Assembly (NCBI GenBank): GCA_964411505.1
Contig: CAYPLH010000018.1
Span: forward strand, 1-64,000
Direction of reading: 5' to 3'
Source of the DNA: CAYPLH01 sp964411505
GTDB lineage: Bacteria > Bacillota > Clostridia > CAYPLH01 > DUMO01
DNA length: 64,000 nt
Numbering within the stretch: position 1 is the first letter of the stretch; each line of letters starts with the position of its first letter. Both the position numbers and the translations under genes were made by a program. Positions 1-9,584 of the stretch are shown piece after piece. Below the pieces are notes generated by a model that saw nothing but the letters and a program-made list of their open reading frames with translations, did no database searches and was not told the DNA's origin.

Positions 1-222
1 CTATTATATAATTAATATTTAATAATTCAATAGTGTTTTATGAACTTTTATAAACATTGATTAACTGTTGACCTCCCCCCATTTCGTATATTTAGGAATC
101 TCATTCCATTATATTCGAATATTTTAGTTTGGTCAAGACCAATAAGCAAAGGTCAGAGCTGAAGCATGATCCACTTATGATAATGTCTCATTGTACCACA
201 TGTGAAAATATCCTAAAAATAG

Positions 223-265
223 TAGGTTTCATCTCTTCATCGTTTATGGTTTTTATTCCATCCTC
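223..265 (-). pseudogene. Fragment of a loaP-like gene
   Basis: This 43-nt stretch matches the loaP gene at 29438-29480 at 40 of 43 positions, in the same orientation. Translated on the minus strand it reads DGIKTINDEEMKP, against DGIKIISDEEMKP in LoaP. The surrounding frame is open from an ATG at 352 to a TGA near 188 and overlaps the end of the amidohydrolase gene, but the flanks do not look like NusG. It is best read as a relic of a second loaP copy at the distal end of the cluster. The rest of 1-338 shows no gene I can support. Confidence 0.7.
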
Positions 266-338
266 AGAAAGACAAGAAGCATAGATATTAGCTACACTTC
301 CTGTCAAGAGATTAAAGGTCATACAAACTCTACTCCAC

Positions 339-1148
339 TCAGCTCTTGCCATACTTACTTATCATATTTCTGAAATTTCTCGAAAGGAACTTTATCTTTA
401 TTTCGTCTTCAATGTCCGCAAAAATCACCTTTGATATACCTATCCTTATATCATAATAGGAGCAATCAGAACCAGCAAATACTTTCGTACTATCTACCTT
501 GTCTGCGATATTTTCAATCCATGTATCCGATGGCACCTCTAATCCACATGTATCCATGTATGCATTCTCATATTTGTTCACTACACGTATAGACTTTTTA
601 ATACCCTCATTTGTACCCCCACCATGAGCCAAAACAAATGCAATATCGGGATTGTCCTTTATGACCTGCTCACATGCATCAATACTGCATGCAGCATTAC
701 CTTCACGTGTATGGGTAAGTATGTATCCTCTGCATTGTTTGACTTTATCAAATATGTGGTAATAATTTTCTCCTGATATCTTATACCAATGGTTGGATGG
801 GTGAATCTTAACGCCGATGACTTGTTTAATCGAATAATACTTGTAAAATTCACTTTGAACTTCACTTAGCATGTTCGGATTTAACATCATCAGACCAAAT
901 AATCTTTCAGGAAACTTTTCGATGGCATCAGCCATTAATTTGTTTCCCAACTTATAATCGCATGATGCAAATGGAGATATTGTCAGTTTTTTTATACCTA
1001 TCACATCTGCTGTCTCAATCATTTTTTCAATATTTGCTTTAGGATAATAAAACTCATGCCACTGACCTATATGGCAATGGGAATCTATTATATGCAAATC
1101 ATACAATTTCTCACCTTTTAACGCCCGCTGTAATATTTCCTTACCCAT
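339..1148 (-). CDS. Amidohydrolase-2 family metal-dependent hydrolase
   Basis: A 269-residue TIM-barrel hydrolase of the amidohydrolase-2 type. The N-terminus carries the metal-binding HxH in DSHCHIG (about residues 22-28). A later histidine lies in AHGGG, and GSDCSYYD resembles the C-terminal aspartate motif. The ATG follows a GGAGG nine bases upstream, and the start overlaps the end of the preceding gene by 8 nt, so the two are translationally coupled. Family members hydrolyse or decarboxylate small cyclic substrates; the substrate here is unknown. It is the last intact gene of the cluster and would act late on the product or an intermediate. The stop sits next to a loaP relic. Confidence 0.8.
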   Translation of the reverse strand: MGKEILQRALKGEKLYDLHIIDSHCHIGQWHEFYYPKANIEKMIETADVIGIKKLTISPFASCDYKLGNKLMADAIEKFPERLFGLMMLNPNMLSEVQSEFYKYYSIKQVIGVKIHPSNHWYKISGENYYHIFDKVKQCRGYILTHTREGNAACSIDACEQVIKDNPDIAFVLAHGGGTNEGIKKSIRVVNKYENAYMDTCGLEVPSDTWIENIADKVDSTKVFAGSDCSYYDIRIGISKVIFADIEDEIKIKFLSRNFRNMISKYGKS

Positions 1149-1947
1149 TAGTTACACCCTCCATTACATCACATAGAAATTCATTTTTACTTAAAAGTCG
1201 GATAGCATTTTTATAAGCGATGTTTTCTTTATCCTTATAGTCTAAACTTGAATATATGATGCGTCCGACAGCAACTCCCCCGTCATTAAAAGGCATTCTG
1301 CTTCCAAAAAATATCCTTTCTGACCCAAAATACTTAACCATATCTTCGATTCCATTAAAGTAACTAATTCCACTTGTATCAACACTTATATTGGGACATT
1401 TTGAAAGCAATTTATAAATCATGCGTGTTTTTGAATAATGAGTTGTCAAAAGCACAATTGGCAACTCATTATATATATATGCCAACTCACAAATTTGTTC
1501 ATAATAGTTTTCGAGGTTAGCTGGAGAACCTCCCCGCATCCTTCCAACACACTGAACAAATACCGGTATTTTGATTTTTTCCAGAAAAGCAAACAAGTCG
1601 CCCATTGTTAACTTGCTGATTGCATAACCATGGTCAGTAGGAAAAAGCCTGATCGCAGTAATTTTGTTCCTCTTTATGTAGGTAAGAATTTGTTCATAGC
1701 CACCAAACTCCTGCTCAATAAGCGGAGTCAGTGCCATAACAGGCAGGAGATTTTTGTAATTCATAACTTCTTTAGTAATAATATCATTACCCAAGCTGGG
1801 AAGATGCATCCATGACCTGGAGTCAAATACCAAAGCCTTATAAATATTCAACCTTTTCATTTCTTTGACAAGATCATCGGGTGTGGTAATATTTAATTTT
1901 TTATAACCCCATTCACCCACCATGCAGTTAATATCAATAAATTTCAA
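1141..1947 (-). CDS. Amidohydrolase-fold protein with degenerate metal site
   Basis: A 268-residue protein paralogous to its downstream neighbour. The start is most likely the TTG at 1947, eight bases after AGAGGAG; a GTG at 1956 lies too close to that site. Where the partner has the metal-binding HCH, this one has INCMVGEW, so the HxH pair is gone, and the usual GSD motif is GSR. It keeps the barrel pattern, for example ISVDTSG and RIFFGSRMPF. It may be a catalytically altered or regulatory partner of the intact amidohydrolase, forming a pair. The loss of ligands is seen directly; the role is inference. Confidence 0.7.
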   Translation of the reverse strand: MKFIDINCMVGEWGYKKLNITTPDDLVKEMKRLNIYKALVFDSRSWMHLPSLGNDIITKEVMNYKNLLPVMALTPLIEQEFGGYEQILTYIKRNKITAIRLFPTDHGYAISKLTMGDLFAFLEKIKIPVFVQCVGRMRGGSPANLENYYEQICELAYIYNELPIVLLTTHYSKTRMIYKLLSKCPNISVDTSGISYFNGIEDMVKYFGSERIFFGSRMPFNDGGVAVGRIIYSSLDYKDKENIAYKNAIRLLSKNEFLCDVMEGVTNG

Positions 1948-2023
1948 AGCAATCACTCCTCTGGTTCTGAAACCAAAATTTTTTTATCTTATTTTCCATA
2001 TATAAAATAATGGAATTAATTCA

Positions 2024-3586
2024 TTATTTTTTGCCAAGTGTAATAGCGAACAGGTGAATAAACGGATTTTCAGGTAAATGTATGGACTTTACAATATCTT
2101 GATTTGATAATTGATACTTTTGCGCATATAAATAAACTTCTCTTTGTAGCAGCTCGCGTTTACCACCTGCTACTTTCACATATCTTCCTTTCCAAGCAAA
2201 CTTTTCTCCAAAAAAGTTAATATTGCTCCAGAAATCGGAAAGTTCAATCGGCATCTTTTCTGTTTTTCCACCTTCATATTCAATAGTTACTTCATCAGAT
2301 TGATGTCCAACCTCACCGCAGCCTAAAAACATTATGTAATCGTAGAGCCCTTCCGGGCATGGTATAGCTTCTCCATTGCATTTCATGCTATCGTAGCAAT
2401 CTCCTCTAATTCTTGTACTATCGAATTTCATGTCTCCAACTTCTAATTCTTCATTGAGAGGTAAATTTTCAGCATATAAATATCCATTTCTTATTGTAAA
2501 TTTAGCAGGACATAGATCTGAAACTGATGTTCCGAAAGCAATGATGTTTAAAAAACTACTTAAGTCTATAAATTTATAATCATTTATAATGTTATGCACA
2601 ATTGTACATGAAGATATAGTTGTATCAGTTGATTTACATAAAGAATTTTCATCCCGTACAAGCCCACATAACTCATCAACAATTTCTTTTTCATAATTTG
2701 CAACTTCTCTTATATTGTGTTCTATCCGGTTATATAAGCTATTATCAATTTTATTGACTAGTATTGCCTTTGTTATTAAGCCTTTGGCTTTGTTCCACAT
2801 GAGCGATGCCCTTTGTAATTTAATTGTATATCTCCCAAGCACCGGTATGCCCAACGCGATAGAAATATATCTCAATACTTTCGCGTAGTTTAATCGACTG
2901 TTTAAAATTGAATTCAGTTGCCGAACCAAATTATTTATTAACTCGTTTCCATCGAAGTGGCATACAAGGTTTTCCATGTGACCTAAATAATTAGCAAAGT
3001 TTATCATGGAATCATAAGTACCGTTTGTTTTTCGAAACTTTACCAATGTATTTTCAACTATACACCTCCAATCAATATCTGTGTATTCCTCATGAACAAG
3101 CTCTAATGTAATATAATTACCAATATGTGTTCGTTTAAAATTTTCAATATTAAATTTATTAATGTTTTTATTGAAATATGGATCTATACAATAAAAATTC
3201 TCACAATCATAACCGATAATTAAAAAGCAGTGCCATCTGCCAATTTCAGTTGCACTAGATGCACGCCAAGGGATGTTCTGAATAAATGTACTTATCATTA
3301 CAGGTCTTTTAGACATGATCTCGCTTTTAATTGTGTCTAGTATATCAGCCCCAGAATTTGCTTCAATTGTGTTAATCTTAATACCGTGATATCTCTCTAA
3401 TAGATATTCTACATTTATATAACCTAAACCAATTACAATTTCACTATCCCTTGAAGTAAATTCAAAACCCCAGGAGTCAGAAAACATCATCTCATAGTTC
3501 CGACCTATCCAATTAGTATATGAATATATAGGGTCTTCAATACACATATTTCCATCATCATGTAAAGGTGTTATATCTAAAATCAT
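2024..3586 (-). CDS. BtrH-like acyltransferase (BtrH N-terminal domain protein)
   Basis: The ATG at 3586 has a CAGGAG eight bases upstream, giving about 520 residues; the open frame extends further upstream but without a start signal. The N-terminal half resembles the BtrH_N/papain-like fold. It has a cysteine in NMCIEDPIYSY near the N-terminus, and a later RWHCFLIIGYD followed by FYCIDPYF supplies the candidate His and Asp. BtrH of butirosin synthesis moves an aminoacyl group from an acyl carrier protein to an aminoglycoside amine. An acyl carrier protein and a PPTase are in the same operon, so a similar acyl-ACP to amine transfer fits. The C-terminal half (after about residue 200) is not recognised. 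Confidence 0.75.
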   Translation of the reverse strand: MILDITPLHDDGNMCIEDPIYSYTNWIGRNYEMMFSDSWGFEFTSRDSEIVIGLGYINVEYLLERYHGIKINTIEANSGADILDTIKSEIMSKRPVMISTFIQNIPWRASSATEIGRWHCFLIIGYDCENFYCIDPYFNKNINKFNIENFKRTHIGNYITLELVHEEYTDIDWRCIVENTLVKFRKTNGTYDSMINFANYLGHMENLVCHFDGNELINNLVRQLNSILNSRLNYAKVLRYISIALGIPVLGRYTIKLQRASLMWNKAKGLITKAILVNKIDNSLYNRIEHNIREVANYEKEIVDELCGLVRDENSLCKSTDTTISSCTIVHNIINDYKFIDLSSFLNIIAFGTSVSDLCPAKFTIRNGYLYAENLPLNEELEVGDMKFDSTRIRGDCYDSMKCNGEAIPCPEGLYDYIMFLGCGEVGHQSDEVTIEYEGGKTEKMPIELSDFWSNINFFGEKFAWKGRYVKVAGGKRELLQREVYLYAQKYQLSNQDIVKSIHLPENPFIHLFAITLGKK

Positions 3587-3841
3587 ACTATTTGCTCCTG
3601 ACACATATATTTTTATAGCAATAAAAGTTAAATTTTTTCGTAATCCAAAAACAGAATAATAAATATTAGACAAGATTGCCTCATCTGAATATGTATGCAA
3701 CGTAATAATTCTAAGCAATATGGCTTTCGAAATCCACTGGAACCGTTGTGTATTCCAAACATATTGCAAGAATTAAAGATGTTGCGCATACTGATCCTCT
3801 TATATTCCGGTTTATCCGCAGAAGTCCTAAGTTAAGCAGGT
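3587..3841. other. Gap between PPTase and BtrH-like gene
   Basis: This 255-base gap holds no gene I can support. A 44-residue minus-strand frame (3845-3711) starts with an ATGA overlap on the PPTase stop, but its product resembles nothing I know. Confidence 0.4.
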
Positions 3842-4498
3842 TCATAATAGTTCCATTGCCTTGCTCTCAACATCACTCTCCGACAACTCAGCTATACTGC
3901 ATTTTAGATTTGAACTCTCATTACAAACTGAAATTATGTACTCGCCTTTTTCGAAAGTAAGTATTTGTTTTGAAATATCACCATCTAACGTATCAAATGA
4001 ATTAAGCGGTATTGAAAATCCCTTGCCCATAAACTTGATATATGCTTCCTTCTTCGTCCAAACCTCATAAAAGCGCTTGTCCATATCTATCCTCGCCTTT
4101 ATTATGTAAGCGACTTCACTCTCAGTAAAAAATCGTTTTGCTATTTTAGCATCAGCAACTCTGATTTTCTCAATATCTATTCCAATTGGCTTGTCCGCAA
4201 TAGCTGCAATAATAGCATTTCTGGTGTGTGATAAATTAAAATGAAAATCAGAATGATTTTTTAAATACGGCTTGCCATACTTGTTTTTGTAAAAGATAAT
4301 CTCTCTGTTGAAGATATTAAGTTCTTTATAAACTATTGTTCTAACAAGGATTTCGGAATACAGGCTAAGTTTCTTATCTATATCAAAATGAAACCGTTTG
4401 ATTTGCTCATATTTATTTTTAGAAACGAATGTTAATAATTGCTTAAACACTTCAGCGTCAACAACATCATTTAACTCCACATAATACAATTTAATCAC
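3842..4498 (-). CDS. Sfp-type 4'-phosphopantetheinyl transferase
   Basis: A 218-residue enzyme that transfers the phosphopantetheine arm of coenzyme A to the serine of a carrier protein. Sfp-family signatures are plain: FNLSHTRN, GIDIEKI (Mg-binding acidic residues) and WTKKEAYIKFMGKG. Length matches the family. The substrate is very likely the ACP encoded at 10830-11081 in the same transcription unit. It lies downstream of the E2 gene, separated by 222 bases with no recognisable gene. Confidence 0.93.
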   Translation of the reverse strand: MIKLYYVELNDVVDAEVFKQLLTFVSKNKYEQIKRFHFDIDKKLSLYSEILVRTIVYKELNIFNREIIFYKNKYGKPYLKNHSDFHFNLSHTRNAIIAAIADKPIGIDIEKIRVADAKIAKRFFTESEVAYIIKARIDMDKRFYEVWTKKEAYIKFMGKGFSIPLNSFDTLDGDISKQILTFEKGEYIISVCNESSNLKCSIAELSESDVESKAMELL

Positions 4499-4720
4499 AT
4501 TTCATCTTCCCCCTGTGATCGGATTAATACCATAATGCTTTCAATATTCTTTTTAGTTCTGCAAGAATTGTAACCCTTTTAATATAACCAAATCACCTAT
4601 TGTTTGTATGAACAAGCTTTATCTCACAAATGTTTCTCATAAAATTTCCAGTAAGTGAAATATATTATTGCACTGTCTGGCGATACTCTGAAATTAGCCG
4701 TTTTCACAGTTGGATACTGA

Positions 4721-5833
4721 TTAATAAACTTTGATCGTGTTTTCTATTTTTTCTTTTAATTTCATCAAAAACATACATGCTCTTTTCCCTTTTACAACTC
4801 TATGATCAAAGGATAGCGTAAGCGTCAGACGCATAAGCTTTTCATCAATCCCAGACACCCCTAAGATGGAAGATTGTTTTGTACATACAAGTGGTGTGAA
4901 AAAAGCTGCTCCTTCATTTGATAAATCACTTATGGTAAAAGTACAGCCTTGAATATCATCAACAGTCAAATTTTTTCTAATATACTTTCTTATAACTTGA
5001 TATATGTTTTTTTCGACTTCATTTCGACTTTTTTCTCCCACATCGTTAGGTAGCTTTATTACCTTTAAGCCATTATCTATATCAATTGCTAACCCTATAT
5101 TAACGTTTTTGTAATATGCAATGCCGTTATCTATATAAAAAGCATTGAGTTCTTTATAAATCTTAAGTAGCTTATAGGTCTCGTAAATAATAATTGATAA
5201 AAAATAGTTGTTTGAATAGCTTTTATTCGGGTTACTACTCATGTCTATATAGACACTGACTGAACTGGTAATACTCCCTTTGTCCAAAAGATTATCTATC
5301 TGTGCCTTCTTTGAAGGAGTAAGCATCTCAAAGTCAACTTCATCACGATTTAATGCTTTTGGACTTGCCGCTATTTCTTTTTCACTAATTTTATCCTTAT
5401 GGGCAGTTTCTTTTACATCAATAATACTTACAAAATCCATGTTTGCAAAAACAGATTTATTGATTTTTTCAGCCTCGATTAATTTTAACGCACCTTCCGA
5501 ATAGACTGTCTCAATATTGGCCTTTTTTGGATTACCTGAATCATTACAATTGCCGTTTATATTTTTACTTAATCCTATTGCTTCGTCATATATTTTTGCT
5601 ATCACTTCACCAATTTTTAATTCCATTCCTTCACTGCAAAAATATTCTATGTAGCCCTCGGCTTCAGCTTCAACACAAACGTTCGTTTTTGAACTTTCAA
5701 ATTCTAAAATAATCTCTCCCTGTTTCACATAACTATTATTACTAAAAAATAGTTTGCATATAAGCACAAATTCATCATTAACAGATTCTTGCAGTGCAAC
5801 TACTTCCTGTAAAACTTTCATTCTAAAGACCAT
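4721..5833 (-). CDS. 2-oxoacid dehydrogenase E2-type acyltransferase
   Basis: A 370-residue E2 protein. Residues about 1-80 form a lipoyl/biotinyl domain with the modifiable lysine in FESSKTNV. A linker follows with a short peripheral-subunit-binding-like stretch (LTPSKKAQIDNLL). The C-terminus is the chloramphenicol-acetyltransferase-like catalytic domain with FTISDLSNEGAAFFTP and SFDHRVVKGKRA. The catalytic His is present, but the usual HRxxDG aspartate is replaced by lysine. Two starts are possible (5833 or 5821); neither has an ideally placed ribosome site. It pairs with the fused E1 at 7480-9417, from which it is separated by an IS110 element. Its likely task is to pass a short acyl unit from lipoyl to the cluster's ACP. 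Confidence 0.85.
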   Translation of the reverse strand: MVFRMKVLQEVVALQESVNDEFVLICKLFFSNNSYVKQGEIILEFESSKTNVCVEAEAEGYIEYFCSEGMELKIGEVIAKIYDEAIGLSKNINGNCNDSGNPKKANIETVYSEGALKLIEAEKINKSVFANMDFVSIIDVKETAHKDKISEKEIAASPKALNRDEVDFEMLTPSKKAQIDNLLDKGSITSSVSVYIDMSSNPNKSYSNNYFLSIIIYETYKLLKIYKELNAFYIDNGIAYYKNVNIGLAIDIDNGLKVIKLPNDVGEKSRNEVEKNIYQVIRKYIRKNLTVDDIQGCTFTISDLSNEGAAFFTPLVCTKQSSILGVSGIDEKLMRLTLTLSFDHRVVKGKRACMFLMKLKEKIENTIKVY

Positions 5834-6136
5834 TCCTTCCTGCGAAAGGCACCAACGAGAAATGAAAATTATTTAGTGCGTTTCGTCTGTTTTTAATTTA
5901 AAATCAATGATATACTTTACCTCTGAGGTACGGCATACTACAGAGCACGCGGAGGTGAGTGGTGAAGCGGTTTGCTGCTATCTCGTATTCTAATAAGTCG
6001 CCGGACATTCGTTCAAGCACCAACGAGTAGGCGAAAGAGCCTGTAAACTAATTTTTGTAAAGACATTACTCGTTTTTAGCAGAATGTTAAGTCCTTGCCG
6101 TTCCCTCAAAATACTTTATGAAATGAGGGATTTTTA
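5834..6136 (+). ncRNA. IS110 left-end noncoding region, candidate bridge RNA
   Basis: IS110-family elements carry a noncoding stretch beside the transposase gene that yields a bridge RNA guiding recombination. This 303-base region has no ORF. It contains a perfect 13-base palindrome at 5918-5930 (TACCTCTGAGGTA), GC content above its surroundings, and the word GCACCAACGAG twice (about 5850 and 6018). The assignment rests on family knowledge and position; I did not fold the RNA or fix its ends. Confidence 0.45.
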
Positions 6137-7400
6137 TTGTCATCAACTGTTGACATCGTTTACCCTGTGTGTTGCGGCATGGACGTCCACAAAAATTTCC
6201 TTGTCGCTTGTATCGCAACGACCGACGAGCGAAGCCACACTACACACCAAATCCGCAGATTTTCCACGTTTACAGGAGATTTGCGAAAGTTGGCGGATTG
6301 GCTCTCCCAAAACAATTGCCGCGACGTTTGTATGGAATCCTCAGGCAAATATTGGATTCCGGTTTTTAATGCCATTGAAAAAACTTGTAACGTTTGCCTG
6401 ACGCACCCCAAGTACGTCAAGGCTATCAAGGGCAAAAAAACCGACAAGAAAGATGCCAAGTGGATTTCTGAATTATTCAAGTGCGATTTGGTTCGTTCTA
6501 GTTTTATTCCTCCACAGGAAATTCGCCAACTTCGCGACTTGTGCCGCTATTACGTTAAATTAACGTATATGTGCAGTAGCGAAAAAAACCGGGCGCAAAA
6601 CTGTCTTACTGTTTGCAACTTCAAGTTGGACGATGTTTTCTCCGATGTTTTCGGTAAAAGCGCAACTCGTGTTCTTGATGCTTTACTCGAACATAACGGT
6701 TCTGATTTTGAAATCGCTCCGTTACTAAGCGGCAAGTGCAAGGCTTCTGTTGAGGATGTTCAAGCGGCATTAGACGGCGAGTTGACATTGGCGCAAACCG
6801 AAAAGTTGAAATTTATCCGTCAACATATGGATAGCTTAAACAATCTTAAAGCTGTGCTTGAAAGCCTTATTTTGCGGCTCGCTGAGCCTTATCAAGCCCA
6901 GATCAATTTGCTTTTGACTGTTCCGAGTATCAAGGAACCCCTTACCGCAATTCGTATCCTTGCGGAAATCGGTGCTGATATGTCCGTGTTTGAAACATCA
7001 AAAAAGCTGTGTTCTTGGGCAGGGCTTACTCCTCAAAATCAAGAAAGTGCTGGTAAAAAGAAAACCACCCGCATCGGTCGCGCCGGAGCATATCTCAAAC
7101 CGCTTTTGGTTCAGATTGCCCTTGCTGTCAGTTCTTCCGACAAGCACATCGAACTTAAAAGCAAATATCTGTCTCTCAAAAAAACGTCGTGGTGGCAAGA
7201 AAGCTACTATTGCCATTGCTCGTAAACTACTAACCGCTATCTGGCATATGCTCGATAAAAACGAAGCATACAACGTTGAACTCTACAGAAAGACTGACAA
7301 GCCGCCTGCCGTTCGTGAGCTTACCACATCGCAGGCTATTGCGTTATTACGTAGCAAAGGTTTTCTTATTGTGGACGAGGAAACCAGCGAAGTCGCATAG
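6137..7400 (+). pseudogene. IS110 transposase, frameshifted in an A tract
   Basis: Starting at TTG 6137 the first frame encodes the DEDD-type N-terminal domain (CGMDVHKNFLV, MESSGKYW, KGKKTDKKDAKW) and the Tnp20 domain with serine nucleophile context (TVPSIKEP, KLCSWAGLTPQN, RIGRAGAYLKP). Near 7177-7184 the reading passes a run of seven A's and ends after about 362 residues in an unrelated tail. The family C-terminus (RRGGKKATIAIARKLL, then LYRKTDKP) continues in the +1 frame to the TAG at 7398. Six A's would restore one frame. It is therefore a one-base indel, a sequencing homopolymer error, or a transcriptional-slippage site. Confidence 0.85.
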
Positions 7401-7417
7401 TTTTCTGTTCATTTTTT

Positions 7418-7441
7418 CGACCGTTTTTATACGGTCTTTTT
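7418..7441 (+). terminator. Intrinsic terminator of the IS110 transposase
   Basis: The stem GACCG/CGGTC encloses an eight-base loop and is followed by five T's on the plus strand. It lies 18 bases past the transposase stop. Confidence 0.75.
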
Positions 7442-7479
7442 GTTATGCACTTCTTACCCTGTATCAAAATCTTTTTGTT

Positions 7480-9417
7480 TCAAACTATCTGCCTCCCGAT
7501 AACCTCTATTATACGTTTTTCATTAACTAAAACTCTATCTTCAAGTTTCTTGTTTGATGGTATAGGGAGAGGCAATGAAGCAATTCTTCTGGCTATAATA
7601 TTTCCATTTAGCTGTTCGGACACGGCTGTAATAATTTCACTTCCTATACCATGAGACGAAGATCCTTCCTCTACTACGTATAATAATTTAGTCACATTCA
7701 CTGACCTTATGACTTCATGATAATCAACAGGTTTTATTTTTGAAAGGATAATCACTTCAGCTTTTAAATCATACTTAAAAAATAAAGGTTCTATGCAATT
7801 CAATACAATGTCGCTCATCCCACCATAAGTAACAATTGTGACTGTTGGCTGTGATTTTTGTGGTCTGACCCTAATAATCGGATAATTATTTACAAAAGAC
7901 ACTTCAGTTTTATAATTATTTATTTTTCTGACAGTAACTATTTTTGCATAATCAATCTTATTTTCTATAATAACTACAGGGTTTTCTTCAAAGTCTAAAA
8001 CCGCTTTATAAATACACCCTGGGTCTATCATTCTATTAATAGAAATCACTTTAATATTATCGATTGCAAGCAAAAGTTTATCCAAAGTCTGTGAATGTGT
8101 AGGTCCATATCCTCTTCTTCCGCCCATGGGAGTGCGGATAACCAAGGGACACTTAACTTGCTTGTTGTACATGTAGTTAAACTTAACTGCATGGTTGATA
8201 ATTTGATCCAAACACAGAGTAATAAAATCACCAAACATTATCTCTAAAAATGGTCTATACCCAGCTATTGCCAATCCATTTGAAACACCTGTAATAGCAG
8301 CTTCACTTATGGGTGCTGCGAAAACCTGTTCTGGATATCTTGCGCTCAAGTCTTTTGAAATTTTAAATGCTCCTCCATAGGGATATAGTACATCTTCGCC
8401 TAAAAAAATTATATTTTTATTTCTCTCCATTTCTGTTCTAAAAAATGAATAAATATGCTCTGATTGTTTTTTTTCATTGCTTAATAGTTCATTCCATATA
8501 CTATCTGACTTAAATTCTATTTCTACTTCACAATATTCGTCAATTTCCAGGTCGTCATTTGACTCTATATTTTTTATAATTTCACCAATTTCAGAGTCGA
8601 TTTCTTTTAGAAACTCTTTGTATATTGACGGTTGCTTTTTCTGAAATATATTCAAAGGGTCTTTTATTGTATATTCTTTTATTTCATTGGCATCCCTATA
8701 ATCATCTCCCTTAGAGTGAGGATTCAGGCGGTATGTGCCTACCACATGAAATGCCGGCTTACTCTCGTTTCTTACGAAATCTATACTCATTTTTGCATTA
8801 TCAAAAAGCTGCTCAAGATTCCATATGTCGCTTTCAAACGTTTTTATCTCAAAACATTGCGCTCTACTAATAATATCGCCTGCTAAATTCGCTCTTTGGT
8901 TTGTTGATTGTGCGTAATAATTATTTTCACATACCACTAACAATGGAATCTGCCACTTGGACACAATATTCATGGTTTCGTAAAATATACCTTCACCAAG
9001 TGTACCATCGCCAATAAATACAATAGCTATATCATCTTTTTTTTTCATTTTACTTGCAAGAGCCAATCCGGCCGCTATTGGCATCATGTCACCTTGAATA
9101 CCATTAGAAAAAAACCTTTTTTTATTAAGATGTTGGCTTCCACCGATTCCTCCACACACTCCATCCTTTTTGCCCATTAGTTCTGCAATTAAAGCTTTAT
9201 ATTCTTTGCTATATGAAATATAGTGTCCATGGCAACGATGGTTTGAAACAATATAATCTCCATCGTTTATTGCTCTAATAAAAGCGATTGCTGAAAACTC
9301 TTGACCAACACAGGTATGTATTGTTCCATTTATTTTCCCTTCAGAAAACAATTCTAATAGTTTATCCTCAACTCTCCTTATATATAATGCTTCTTTATAG
9401 TAACATGCATCAATCAT
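7480..9417 (-). CDS. Fused E1 alpha-beta thiamine-diphosphate dehydrogenase
   Basis: A 645-residue single-chain E1 component; the ATG at 9417 follows GGAGG by seven bases. The alpha-like half (about residues 5-300) carries HRCHGHY and the ThDP motif GDGTLGEG ending in ENN. The beta-like half (about 320-645) carries IFLGEDVLYPYGGAF, PISEAAITG and the beta signature around RTPMGGRRGYGPTHSQ. Separate alpha and beta chains are the rule in pyruvate dehydrogenase, so the fusion is notable. In quinocarcin and naphthyridinomycin clusters such E1/E2 pairs load a C2 hydroxyacyl unit from a ketose phosphate onto an ACP. A comparable role is likely here because ACP and PPTase genes are present. Confidence 0.88.
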   Translation of the reverse strand: MIDACYYKEALYIRRVEDKLLELFSEGKINGTIHTCVGQEFSAIAFIRAINDGDYIVSNHRCHGHYISYSKEYKALIAELMGKKDGVCGGIGGSQHLNKKRFFSNGIQGDMMPIAAGLALASKMKKKDDIAIVFIGDGTLGEGIFYETMNIVSKWQIPLLVVCENNYYAQSTNQRANLAGDIISRAQCFEIKTFESDIWNLEQLFDNAKMSIDFVRNESKPAFHVVGTYRLNPHSKGDDYRDANEIKEYTIKDPLNIFQKKQPSIYKEFLKEIDSEIGEIIKNIESNDDLEIDEYCEVEIEFKSDSIWNELLSNEKKQSEHIYSFFRTEMERNKNIIFLGEDVLYPYGGAFKISKDLSARYPEQVFAAPISEAAITGVSNGLAIAGYRPFLEIMFGDFITLCLDQIINHAVKFNYMYNKQVKCPLVIRTPMGGRRGYGPTHSQTLDKLLLAIDNIKVISINRMIDPGCIYKAVLDFEENPVVIIENKIDYAKIVTVRKINNYKTEVSFVNNYPIIRVRPQKSQPTVTIVTYGGMSDIVLNCIEPLFFKYDLKAEVIILSKIKPVDYHEVIRSVNVTKLLYVVEEGSSSHGIGSEIITAVSEQLNGNIIARRIASLPLPIPSNKKLEDRVLVNEKRIIEVIGRQIV

Positions 9418-9584
9418 TAAATATCCTCCAATCCTCTGTAAAAATAATTTCATTATCATCGTTTGAATCCTGTCGAATTCACTTTAACTGATAGTAATTA
9501 TGGCACACTTAAAATATCAGTCTCTCTTTTCTGACCTTGAAGTATCTTGAAAACATAGCACGTATATGATATCCCTAAAACTAT

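Larger units (their letters stand above)
5850..7470 (+). mobile_element. IS110-family insertion sequence
   Basis: The element interrupts the minus-strand operon between the E2 and E1 genes and is transcribed in the opposite direction. IS110 elements lack clear terminal inverted repeats, so the ends here are approximate. The left end lies after the E2 start at 5833 and the right end before the E1 stop at 7480. It comprises a noncoding left region, a transposase gene with a frameshift, and a plus-strand terminator. Base composition is richer in GC than the flanking cluster genes, consistent with recent arrival. Confidence 0.85.
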
